A stretch of 12,584 nt of DNA from an uncultured Porphyromonadaceae bacterium (GCA_900550395.1 URSD01000054.1:1-12584); one strand, 5' to 3'; shown: positions 1-6,100, numbered from the stretch's first letter. A program made the numbers and translations. Notes: generated by a model from the letters alone, not told the origin.

Positions 1-47
1 AAACTCAACTTCTCAACTCCAAAAATAGAATTCTTCAAACAAATCGC

Positions 48-55
48 TAATTTTG
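48..55 (+). promoter_or_regulatory. Possible -7 promoter element (TAATTTTG), upstream of lepA
   Basis: TAATTTTG matches the Bacteroidota -7 consensus TAnnTTTG and lies about 120 bases before the lepA start. No convincing -33 TTTG is visible at the right distance. It could be a second lepA promoter or chance in an AT-rich leader. The first 20 bases of the window resemble the reverse complement of the AG-rich intergenic repeats at the far end of the window. Confidence 0.25.
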
Positions 56-118
56 CACTTGCCAGTTGAACCTGCGGTCTCGCCCTGATGCCTTTCGGAA
101 AGCAGGTGATGTGAAGTT

Positions 119-152
119 TTTGCGGTAATGTGACGAAAATTCCGTAATTTTG
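119..152 (+). promoter_or_regulatory. Probable lepA promoter
   Basis: TTTG at 119-122 and TAATTTTG at 145-152 are separated by 22 bases, close to the usual 19-21 of the Bacteroidota sigma-ABfr promoter (TTTG, spacer, TAnnTTTG). Transcription would begin about 15 bases before the lepA ATG, giving a very short leader without a Shine-Dalgarno sequence, which is common in this phylum. Confidence 0.5.
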
Positions 153-173
153 CATTCTGAAACGCAATAGGTA

Positions 174-1961
174 ATGAAGAATATCCGCAATTTCTGCATA
201 ATAGCACATATCGACCACGGCAAAAGCACCCTCGCCGACCGTCTGCTCGAATACACCGGCACCGTCACAGGCAAGGACATGGAGGCGCAGGTGCTTGACG
301 ACATGGACCTCGAGCGCGAGCGAGGAATCACCATCAAGAGCCACGCCATACAGATGGCCTACAGGCTTGACGGCCAAGACTACACGCTCAACCTTATCGA
401 CACTCCGGGACACGTCGACTTCTCCTACGAGGTGTCGCGCAGCATCGCCGCCTGCGAGGGCGCACTGCTCATAGTCGACGCCTCGCAGGGCATACAGGCG
501 CAGACCATCTCCAACCTGTACATGGCTATCGACAACAATCTGGAGATAATACCCGTCATCAACAAGTGCGACCTCGATTCGGCCAACCCCGACGAGGTCG
601 AGGACCAGATAGTGGACCTGCTCGGATGCGACCGAGCCGACATCATCCGCGCCAGCGGCAAGACCGGCATGGGCGTGGACGAGATACTCCGCGCCATCGT
701 GGAGAAGATTCCCGCCCCGCAGGGCGACCCCGACGCTCCGCTTCAGGCCCTTATCTTCGACTCGGTGTTCAACCCGTTCCGCGGCATCATCGCCTACTTC
801 AAGATTGTCAACGGCACCATCCGCACCGGCGACGACGTGAAATTCGTAGCCACCGGCAAGGAATACGACGCCGACGAGATAGGCGTGCTCAAGCTCGATC
901 TCTCGCCCCGGGCCGAGCTCTCGGCCGGCAATGTGGGCTACATCATCTCCGGCATCAAGACCTCCCGCGAGGTGAAGGTGGGCGACACCATCACCCACAT
1001 GGCACGCCCATGCGACGCGGCCATCGACGGCTTCGAGGAAGTGAAGCCGATGGTCTTCGCCGGCGTGTACCCCATCGAGACGGAAGACTTCGAGAACCTG
1101 CGCGCCTCGCTTGAGAAGCTTCAGCTCAACGACGCGTCGCTCACGTTCACGCCCGAGTCGTCGGCGGCGCTCGGATTCGGATTCCGCTGCGGATTCCTCG
1201 GCCTGCTCCACATGGAGATCATCCAGGAACGCCTCGGCCGCGAATTCGACATGGACGTCATCACCACCGTGCCGAACGTCTCCTACCGCGTGCACGACAA
1301 GAAAGGCAACGTCACGGAGGTGCACAATCCCTCCGGCCTGCCCGAAGCCACGCTCATCGACTTCATCGAGGAGCCCTACATCCGAGCCACCATCATCACC
1401 ACGGCCGAGTTCATTGGCCCCATCATGACGCTCTGCCTTGGCAAGCGCGGCGAGCTCGTGCGCCAGGAGTACATCAGCGGCAACCGCATGGAGCTGACGT
1501 TCGACATGCCTTTGGGCGAGATAGTCATCGACTTCTACGACAAGCTCAAGAGCATCAGCAAGGGCTACGCCTCCTTCGACTACCACATCCAGGACTACCG
1601 CGAGAGCCGCCTCGTCAAGCTCGACATCCTGCTCAACGGCGAGAGCGTCGACGCCCTCAGCACCCTCACCCACGCCGACAACGCCCTCACTTTCGGCCGC
1701 CGCATGTGCGAGAAGCTCAAGGAGCTGATTCCGCGCCAGCAGTTCGACATCGCCATCCAGGCCGCCATCGGCGCCAAAATCATCGCCCGCGAGACCATCA
1801 AGGCCGTGCGCAAGGACGTGACGGCCAAGTGCTACGGCGGCGACATCTCGCGTAAGCGCAAGCTGCTGGAGAAGCAGAAAAAAGGCAAGAAGCGCATGAA
1901 GCAGATAGGCTCCGTGGAGGTGCCCCAGAAAGCGTTCCTCGCCGTCCTCAAACTCGACTGA
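174..1961 (+). CDS. lepA: Elongation factor 4 (LepA), ribosome back-translocating GTPase
   Basis: A 595-residue translational GTPase of the usual LepA length. It acts on stalled or mistranslocated ribosomes at the inner membrane and in the cytosol, and contributes to initiation and 30S biogenesis (family knowledge). The G1 motif AHIDHGKST is at residues 11-19, a RERGITIKS switch near residue 50, DTPGH at 76-80 with the catalytic His80, and NKCD at 130-133. EF-G-like domains II, III and V follow. The LepA-specific C-terminal domain is recognised by GAKIIARETIKAVRKDV and the basic KRKLLEKQKKGKKRMKQ segment near the end. The start is the ATG just after a TAnnTTTG promoter and gives the canonical N-terminus (MKNIRNFCIIAHIDHGKST). 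Codon use is GC-rich, as in the other core genes here. There is no sign of damage. Confidence 0.98.
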   Translation: MKNIRNFCIIAHIDHGKSTLADRLLEYTGTVTGKDMEAQVLDDMDLERERGITIKSHAIQMAYRLDGQDYTLNLIDTPGHVDFSYEVSRSIAACEGALLIVDASQGIQAQTISNLYMAIDNNLEIIPVINKCDLDSANPDEVEDQIVDLLGCDRADIIRASGKTGMGVDEILRAIVEKIPAPQGDPDAPLQALIFDSVFNPFRGIIAYFKIVNGTIRTGDDVKFVATGKEYDADEIGVLKLDLSPRAELSAGNVGYIISGIKTSREVKVGDTITHMARPCDAAIDGFEEVKPMVFAGVYPIETEDFENLRASLEKLQLNDASLTFTPESSAALGFGFRCGFLGLLHMEIIQERLGREFDMDVITTVPNVSYRVHDKKGNVTEVHNPSGLPEATLIDFIEEPYIRATIITTAEFIGPIMTLCLGKRGELVRQEYISGNRMELTFDMPLGEIVIDFYDKLKSISKGYASFDYHIQDYRESRLVKLDILLNGESVDALSTLTHADNALTFGRRMCEKLKELIPRQQFDIAIQAAIGAKIIARETIKAVRKDVTAKCYGGDISRKRKLLEKQKKGKKRMKQIGSVEVPQKAFLAVLKLD

Positions 1962-1975
1962 CACTCACGCCGTTA

Positions 1976-2005
1976 CGAAGGGTTTCCCTGCGGGGGAGCC
2001 CTTCG
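1976..2005 (+). terminator. GC-rich hairpin after lepA, possible terminator
   Basis: Arms CGAAGGG (1976-1982) and CCCTTCG (1999-2005) pair perfectly, and an inner TCCC/GGGA extends the stem. No T-run follows, so this may be a transcript-end stabiliser or a factor-dependent terminator rather than a classical intrinsic one. Confidence 0.4.
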
Positions 2006-2063
2006 GCGCACAGTGCATAACAATTCCCGCACTTTGTTTGTTATACAATCGTAACATCACAGT

Positions 2064-3485
2064 ATGACCAAAATGAAAAGTTCAAGACCGAACGCCGACG
2101 CCCCCGACTTCGCGGCACATATCTTCTTTGCCGCGCGCCAGGCCATACGGCGTCACGCCTCCGGCGGCAACGTGCTGATAGCAGCCACGGTGCTGGCCCT
2201 CGTCATTGCCAATATCCCCGCCATCAACGGCTACTATTTCGAATTCTGGACGCGCGAGGTGCGCCTCCAGCTGGGCGGCTTCAACATATTCAGCCACGAC
2301 GGCCACCCCATGACGCTGCTTGCGTTCATCAACGACGCCCTGATGGCCGTATTCTTCTTCTCCATAGGTCTGGAAATCAAGCGCGAAGTCCTGGTGGGCG
2401 AGCTTGCCTCGTTCAAGCAGGCGCTTCTGCCCATAGTGGCGGCCATAGGCGGCATGATAGTGCCGGTGTGCCTCTTTTACGCCCTCAGCAAGGGCACCGA
2501 CTTCGCAGGCGGAGCCGCCATACCCATGGCAACCGACATAGCCTTCTCGCTCGGCGTGCTCGCCATGCTCGGTAAGCGCGTGCCAGTGTCGCTGAAGATT
2601 TTCCTCACCACGCTGGCCGTTGTCGACGACATCGGCGGTATCATCGTCATAGCCATCTTCTACAGCGACACCATCCAGCTCGACCTTCTCGGCATCGCCG
2701 CAGCCCTGTTCATGCTCCTGCTCTTCGGCTCGGCCATGCGCATCAAGAGCAAAATCTTCTACATCGGCATCGGCGGCGTCATCTGGTTCCTGTTTCTCAA
2801 CAGCGGCATCCATCCCACCATCGCAGGCGTCCTCGTGGCCTTCTGCGTGCCCGCCACGCCGGTCTTCGCGCCCAAGAAATACATAAAGCAGATACGCAAC
2901 GCCATCTCCCACTTCCGCGGCGAGGACGACGACCTGCTCACCCGCAAAAGCATCCTCAACAAGGAGCAGTTCGACTGGCTCAAGGAGATAGAATCCGCGT
3001 CCGATAAGGTAATCTCTCCACTTCAGGACCTCGAGGACTCCCTGCACCACATCGTCAACCTCTTCATCGTTCCGCTGTTCGCGTTCGCCAACGCCGGCAT
3101 CTTCCTGCTCGACACCGACCCCGCCAGCATCCTCGAGGGCATCTCGCTCGCCGTCATCGTCGGTCTTGTCGCCGGCAAGTTCCTGGGAATATTCACATTC
3201 TCATGGCTCACCGTCAAGCTCGGTCTCGCCCCCATGCCCGCCCACAGCAACTGGAAGATGATGGCAAGCATAGCCATGCTCGGCGGCATAGGCTTCACGG
3301 TATCGCTCTTCATCGCCACCCTCACCTTCGGCGGCGGTGGCGCCCACGCCCAGGATCTGTTGTCGCACGCCAAGCTCGGCATCGTGTGCGGCTCGCTCCT
3401 CGCCGGCCTCCTCGGCTTCATCGCCATGCACTTCACTCTCCCCCGCACCGCCTCCCCCGACGCCCTCCGTCCCGACGACGACTGA
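2064..3485 (+). CDS. nhaA: NhaA-type Na+/H+ antiporter
   Basis: A 473-residue inner-membrane electrogenic antiporter that exports Na+ in exchange for H+, used in sodium and alkaline pH homeostasis (family knowledge). The ion-binding pair is in VVDDIGG at Asp188-Asp189, matching E. coli Asp163/164. Lys372 in AGKFLGI matches E. coli Lys300. The PLFAFANAG and MLGGIGFTVSLFIA signatures are present, with about a dozen hydrophobic segments. It is longer than the E. coli protein (388 residues) because of a hydrophilic N-terminus and a charged insertion at about residues 272-325 (KYIKQIRN to DLEDSLHH). I took ATG 2064; an in-frame ATG at 2073 is also possible. The promoter is unclear (a weak GCACTTTG lies about 30 bases upstream). 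The last 13 codons are repeated, diverged, at 4905-4942. Confidence 0.96.
   Translation: MTKMKSSRPNADAPDFAAHIFFAARQAIRRHASGGNVLIAATVLALVIANIPAINGYYFEFWTREVRLQLGGFNIFSHDGHPMTLLAFINDALMAVFFFSIGLEIKREVLVGELASFKQALLPIVAAIGGMIVPVCLFYALSKGTDFAGGAAIPMATDIAFSLGVLAMLGKRVPVSLKIFLTTLAVVDDIGGIIVIAIFYSDTIQLDLLGIAAALFMLLLFGSAMRIKSKIFYIGIGGVIWFLFLNSGIHPTIAGVLVAFCVPATPVFAPKKYIKQIRNAISHFRGEDDDLLTRKSILNKEQFDWLKEIESASDKVISPLQDLEDSLHHIVNLFIVPLFAFANAGIFLLDTDPASILEGISLAVIVGLVAGKFLGIFTFSWLTVKLGLAPMPAHSNWKMMASIAMLGGIGFTVSLFIATLTFGGGGAHAQDLLSHAKLGIVCGSLLAGLLGFIAMHFTLPRTASPDALRPDDD
3445..3485 (+). repeat. Copy 1 of direct repeat: 3' end of nhaA
   Basis: This is the end of nhaA (…TASPDALRPDDD, stop). It aligns to 4905-4942 with 34 of 38 aligned bases identical and one 3-base gap (an extra GAC here). 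Reading frame and stop codon are the same in both copies. The two copies bracket the Panacea-GNAT operon. Confidence 0.85.
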
Positions 3486-3489
3486 GCCG

Positions 3490-3501
3490 GCGCCATGGCG
3501 C
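3490..3501. repeat. 12-bp perfect palindrome just after the nhaA stop
   Basis: GCGCCATGGCGC is self-complementary and begins five bases after the nhaA stop. It sits exactly where GC-rich core sequence gives way to the AT-richer block, so it may mark a junction. It has no loop and no T-run, so it is not a normal terminator. Confidence 0.35.
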
Positions 3502-3521
3502 ATCAGAATTTGAGAAAAGTT

Positions 3522-3569
3522 AAAATTCAGACCGACAGCACAAAAGTCTGAGAATTTTCGTTATCTTTG
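3522..3569 (+). promoter_or_regulatory. Promoter and operator-like inverted repeat of the Panacea-GNAT operon
   Basis: TATCTTTG at 3562-3569 is a perfect TAnnTTTG -7 element, 30 bases before the antitoxin start. Immediately upstream, AAAATTCAGAC (3522-3532) and GTCTGAGAATTTT (3546-3558) form an inverted repeat of 11 pairs with a two-base bulge, covering the -33 region. No good -33 TTTG is visible. The arrangement suits binding of a dimeric repressor, such as autoregulation by the toxin-antitoxin complex, but that is inference. Confidence 0.5.
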
Positions 3570-3598
3570 CAAATTAAGAAATCGGAACCCTCTCACAA

Positions 3599-4045
3599 AT
3601 GATTGACGTCAGGACAGCAGCAAAATATCTGATTCAGCGGTACAAACAGGAATCAGATAGCGCCATGGATGAAATGAAGCTCCACAAACTGCTTTACTTC
3701 ACCCAGAGAGAAAGCTTTGTCCTGTTGGGAAAGCCTATGTTTCCTGATAAATTTGAAGCATGGAAATATGGGCCGGTCATGCGTTGTCTCAGAAAAGCCC
3801 ACTGGGAATCTCAGGTTCCATCGGCTTTACCTGCTGACTCGGAGTACATCCCGGTACTTGAAGACACCTTGAAAAGATATGCTGCAATGGATTCCTGGTC
3901 GTTAAGCAACATTTCTCACGGCGAAACCAGTTGGCAAAAAGCCAAAGACAAGGAGGTCGGCTCATCTCCGGTTGAAATCGAGACTTCGGATATAGAATAT
4001 GATGCCAGGGCCATCAAGTACAGGAGATTCATGTGTGCCCGATGA
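3599..4045 (+). CDS. Panacea-domain (DUF4065, SocA/GepA-like) putative antitoxin
   Basis: A 148-residue soluble protein. The Panacea/DUF4065 signature is clear: MKLHKLLYFTQ at residues 26-36 and FEAWKYGPVMRCLRK at 52-66. Panacea proteins are known as antitoxins that neutralise many unrelated toxin folds, and some (SocA) act as proteolytic adaptors. The stop codon overlaps the next gene's ATG (ATGA at 4042-4045), so the two are translationally coupled in the antitoxin-first order typical of toxin-antitoxin pairs. I see no separate helix-turn-helix domain, so any operator binding would have to come from the Panacea fold or from the partner. Codon use (AAA, TTT, ATA) is AT-richer than in nhaA and cydA, which suggests transfer. 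Family identity is confident; the antitoxin role is inferred from context. Confidence 0.85.
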   Translation: MIDVRTAAKYLIQRYKQESDSAMDEMKLHKLLYFTQRESFVLLGKPMFPDKFEAWKYGPVMRCLRKAHWESQVPSALPADSEYIPVLEDTLKRYAAMDSWSLSNISHGETSWQKAKDKEVGSSPVEIETSDIEYDARAIKYRRFMCAR

Positions 4046-4860
4046 GAATCACTTCGGATCAATTAGCCATTCTGAATTCTTTTCGCGTCACGCGGTTGAA
4101 AGAGGACGACTCATTGCTTAGGGTCGTCGGTGCATTTGAGAACCCCCGGAACGAGAACCTGGTTGCGTACCTTACCGGAGATGCATTTGATGACGATAAC
4201 AGAAATCGGTGTGCCTGCTATGTAATCCGGGATGATGACGGCGAGATTCTTTGTTATTTTTCAATCAAATGCGGACTCCTTTATTCTGAATTCGAGGAAC
4301 TGAAGAAATTTGAGAAATTCAAGAACCATAAGATAAAACTTATGGAACTTGAACAGAGGAGCGCCGACCCTGAGGTACGGGAGTATATAGAAGACATCAG
4401 GAAGAAACTCTTAGAAGCGAAAGACGACATAGAAAGGTTATTGGGCAAATTTGACTCCATGCCTCCCAACAAGCAGGTTGCCAAGTCTTTCCCCTCTGTA
4501 GAACTGACCCACTTTTGTGTCAATGAAGCATATCGGGAGAAATGGCAAACGTATGGTTTCTCTGCAAGAAACAGAATCGGTTCCACTATGTTCTGGCATG
4601 TGATTGTAGGCATAGTTGAAAAGATAAGAAATCTCACCGGTTGTGAATACCTTTATCTTTTTGCGGCCGACGCGACTCCAGACCGTCACCTGGTGAATCA
4701 TTACAAAAGCATGATGGGATTTCGCGAGGAAATGACAATGTCTGCCCTTCAGCCGATCTACGACTTCAACTGCGCCTTCCTATGCGCCGGTATCGATTCA
4801 TTACTATGTGCCAGAGAAGAATTCTATAACGATTTCAACGTCACCGAAGAACTCGTATGA
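4042..4860 (+). CDS. GNAT-fold N-acetyltransferase-like protein, putative toxin of Panacea pair
   Basis: 272 residues from ATG 4042. A GTG at 4033 would add three residues, but the ATGA overlap with the antitoxin stop favours 4042. The GNAT fold is suggested by the β-strand pattern ACYVIRDDDGEILCYFSIKCGLL (split: 58-69, 70-80), VELTHFCVNEAYRE (153-166), an acetyl-CoA loop-like RNRIGSTMF (176-184), and the C-terminal YLYLFAADATPDRHLVNHYK (203-222) with SMMGF. The loop is degenerate: the usual Gly before IGS is Arg. A charged, probably coiled-coil insertion (about residues 83-140, KKFEKF to LLGKFD) splits the domain. GNAT toxins of the TacT type block translation by acetylating aminoacyl-tRNA; whether this one does is unknown. 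It could instead be a non-toxic acetyltransferase. AT-rich codon use matches its partner. Confidence 0.75.
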   Translation: MRITSDQLAILNSFRVTRLKEDDSLLRVVGAFENPRNENLVAYLTGDAFDDDNRNRCACYVIRDDDGEILCYFSIKCGLLYSEFEELKKFEKFKNHKIKLMELEQRSADPEVREYIEDIRKKLLEAKDDIERLLGKFDSMPPNKQVAKSFPSVELTHFCVNEAYREKWQTYGFSARNRIGSTMFWHVIVGIVEKIRNLTGCEYLYLFAADATPDRHLVNHYKSMMGFREEMTMSALQPIYDFNCAFLCAGIDSLLCAREEFYNDFNVTEELV

Positions 4861-4904
4861 CAATTATTTGAATTCCGCCGGCTACAGAAATAGGGAAGCA
4901 GTTA

Positions 4905-4942
4905 GCACCGTCTCCCCCGACACCCTCCGTTCCTACGACTGA
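4905..4942 (+). pseudogene. Relic copy of the nhaA 3' end (copy 2 of direct repeat)
   Basis: Read in the nhaA frame this gives STVSPDTLRSYD followed by a stop, against the real tail RTASPDALRPDDD and stop. 34 of 38 aligned bases are identical, plus a 3-base deletion that keeps the frame. All four substitutions change an amino acid and three are transitions, as expected of drift without selection or of a different allele. Nothing upstream (toxin 3' flank) or downstream resembles nhaA. It is 1419 bases from copy 1 and bounds the toxin-antitoxin module on its right. Confidence 0.75.
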
Positions 4943-4992
4943 AATTATTTATTGCTATCCAGTAAAATACGACCTGCGCTCGTCGCGGATTG

Positions 4993-5010
4993 TTTTCGTT
5001 CTATCGAAAA
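4993..5010. terminator. Weak AT-rich hairpin, possible terminator
   Basis: TTTTCG (4993-4998) and CGAAAA (5005-5010) pair perfectly around a 6-base loop and are followed on the + strand by TTATTATTTT. It could end the + strand toxin operon, but it is a weak stem and 130 bases past the toxin stop. Confidence 0.3.
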
Positions 5011-5013
5011 TTA

Positions 5014-5163
5014 TTATTTTACAATAAGGAGCCTAAAAGTTGCGTGGATTTGCTCCCGAATTATGGATAAGCCGAGCGTAGAATCACTTAGCTCGACCCT
5101 CTTTAGTTGAGAGAAAATCGGAAGCTTTGTCAATTGATTGTTTGTGATTTTATGATCAGCCAA
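5014..5163 (-). CDS. Short unrecognised reading frame after the caspase-like gene (TTG start) or gene remnant
   Basis: On the - strand, just after the caspase-like gene ends, one frame stays open from 5208 to a stop at 5014-5016 (64 sense codons) with no ATG. The first plausible start is TTG at 5163, giving 49 residues that begin MADHKITNNQLTKLP and continue IFSQLKRVELSDSTL. The regularly spaced Leu and Asn residues recall a leucine-rich repeat. The frame differs from the upstream gene, so it may be a small second gene of the operon, a frameshifted tail of the upstream protein, or a degraded fragment. No family is recognised. Confidence 0.25.
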   Translation of the reverse strand: MADHKITNNQLTKLPIFSQLKRVELSDSTLGLSIIREQIHATFRLLIVK

Positions 5164-5198
5164 TAGAAAAAATAGAACTGACTTTAATCCTCTTTGCT

Positions 5199-5786
5199 TT
5201 AATATGCCTCAAACCCTAACTCCTCAAGGAGAGAGCGATATGTTTTGCGAAATGAACTGCGTTCATCATTGGTAATCAGACCGAAATTGCGAGTAATATA
5301 CATTAGGTCATTAAAGAGAGCCATATCTGCGATTGCGCTCTTCATGGCATCTACAGATTTCGTGTAACCACTTACAAGTTTCGCCTTAGTACGAGACTTG
5401 AAACGTAAAGCGGCAGCCGGATCAGCCAATGTCTTGCATGAGCTGAAATGAACTATGCGCCCTTCAAAGAAATTTCCGGCCATTTCAGATAGAGTGTCGA
5501 GGTCTATGTCGCCATCTTCCAAATGAATAGTCGCTTCTTCGCCATGACAAGCAATATAAATTATCTCATAATTCCGAAAGTCGATCTTTGTCGGTAGGAA
5601 ATAATCAAGATAATGCTGAAGATCGGCTTTATGAAGTATATGGCGATATATAACTTCGCACTGATGGTATTCCTTAAGCCAGTTGAGTAATGGCTCTGTT
5701 TTCAAGTTGAAGCGTTCTTTTTTCTTTCCTGAATTATACAGCCATTCTGCTTCCAAACAAATAATATTATGGGCTTTACGTTTCAT
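5199..5786 (-). CDS. Small caspase/CHAT-like cysteine protease (orphan)
   Basis: A 195-residue soluble protein with no signal peptide or membrane segment. The core shows the caspase-fold dyad pattern: a hydrophobic strand ending in a catalytic His (YEIIYIACHGEE, His81-Gly82), then EGRIVHFSSCKTL with Cys117 as candidate nucleophile, then KLVSGYTKSVDAMKSAIADM (136-155). This resembles CHAT-type clan CD peptidases, with a short N-terminal strand-helix region (NIICLEAEWLYNSGK). CHAT proteases in bacteria often act as executioners in defence or toxin systems, cutting a partner such as a gasdermin or a regulator. No such partner is adjacent here, so substrate and role are unknown. It sits in the AT-rich block, convergent with the toxin-antitoxin pair. 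ATG at 5786 is taken as the start; a -7 element lies 50 bases upstream. Confidence 0.7.
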   Translation of the reverse strand: MKRKAHNIICLEAEWLYNSGKKKERFNLKTEPLLNWLKEYHQCEVIYRHILHKADLQHYLDYFLPTKIDFRNYEIIYIACHGEEATIHLEDGDIDLDTLSEMAGNFFEGRIVHFSSCKTLADPAAALRFKSRTKAKLVSGYTKSVDAMKSAIADMALFNDLMYITRNFGLITNDERSSFRKTYRSLLEELGFEAY

Positions 5787-5835
5787 TGTTGTGACAGTTG
5801 AGAATGACCGCCCTTCTGCGTAACGGTCTGCGTAG

Positions 5836-5865
5836 CAAAGTTAATAATTCTTTTTCAATGACAAG
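5836..5865 (-). promoter_or_regulatory. Probable promoter of the caspase-like gene
   Basis: On the - strand TAACTTTG (5843 to 5836) matches the TAnnTTTG -7 element exactly. CTTG at 5865-5862 lies 18 bases upstream as a possible -33. The leader of about 40 bases carries TCTGCGTA twice (5815-5822 and 5827-5834, + strand) in direct orientation with a 12-base period. Confidence 0.5.
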
Positions 5866-6016
5866 AAAAATAAACAAAATAATTCAAGACAAAATTCAAC
5901 AAAATCCTGACGAAAATCCATAGATAAAAAACACTAACAAGTCTTGGCGTATAACATATATTGCCTATTGACGGCCATATTCTCCATGATACGATGAATA
6001 GCCGGTATTTTCTAAG

Positions 6017-6039
6017 CCTTAGACCCGAGACCTTAGACC
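6017..6039. repeat. Tandem 9-bp direct repeat CCTTAGACC
   Basis: CCTTAGACC occurs at 6017-6025 and 6031-6039 with a 14-base period, just left of the operator-like inverted repeat of the cyd promoter. It may be a regulator site or a scar; nothing more can be said from the sequence. Confidence 0.35.
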
Positions 6040-6052
6040 AAAATCCGGACCA

Positions 6053-6100
6053 AAAATTAACGATTATTTCGGGCTAATACCGAAATAATCGTTAATTTTG
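6053..6100 (+). promoter_or_regulatory. cyd operon promoter inside a perfect 20-bp inverted repeat
   Basis: Bases 6053-6072 and 6080-6099 are perfect reverse complements, separated by the 7 bases GCTAATA. The right arm contains TAATTTTG (6093-6100), a TAnnTTTG -7 element whose final G falls just outside the arm. TTTC at 6067-6070 is a possible weak -33. Transcription would start about 10 bases before the first gene. Because the repeat spans -33 to -7 and lies outside the transcript, it looks like an operator for a dimeric regulator rather than a terminator or RNA hairpin. Confidence 0.6.

Larger units (their letters stand above)
4861..5198. other. Intergenic stretch between convergent accessory genes
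   Basis: This AT-rich segment separates the GNAT gene (+) from the caspase-like gene (-). It contains the nhaA tail relic (4905-4942), a weak hairpin at 4993-5010, and a short - strand open frame at 5014-5163. I see no RNA gene or other repeat in it. Confidence 0.6.

Noticed and set aside
2082..3050. Long open frame antisense to nhaA (322 residues)
   Set aside because: It mirrors the GC-rich codons of nhaA, encodes a low-complexity His/Gly/Glu/Asp-rich sequence and overlaps a certain gene.
4033..4041. GTG start for the GNAT gene, three codons earlier
   Set aside because: The ATG at 4042 forms the usual ATGA overlap with the antitoxin stop, and the extra residues add nothing recognisable.
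6053..6099. Reading the cyd inverted repeat as a terminator of the upstream region
   Set aside because: No + strand gene ends upstream, the stem contains a promoter -7 element, and the only following T residues belong to that element.
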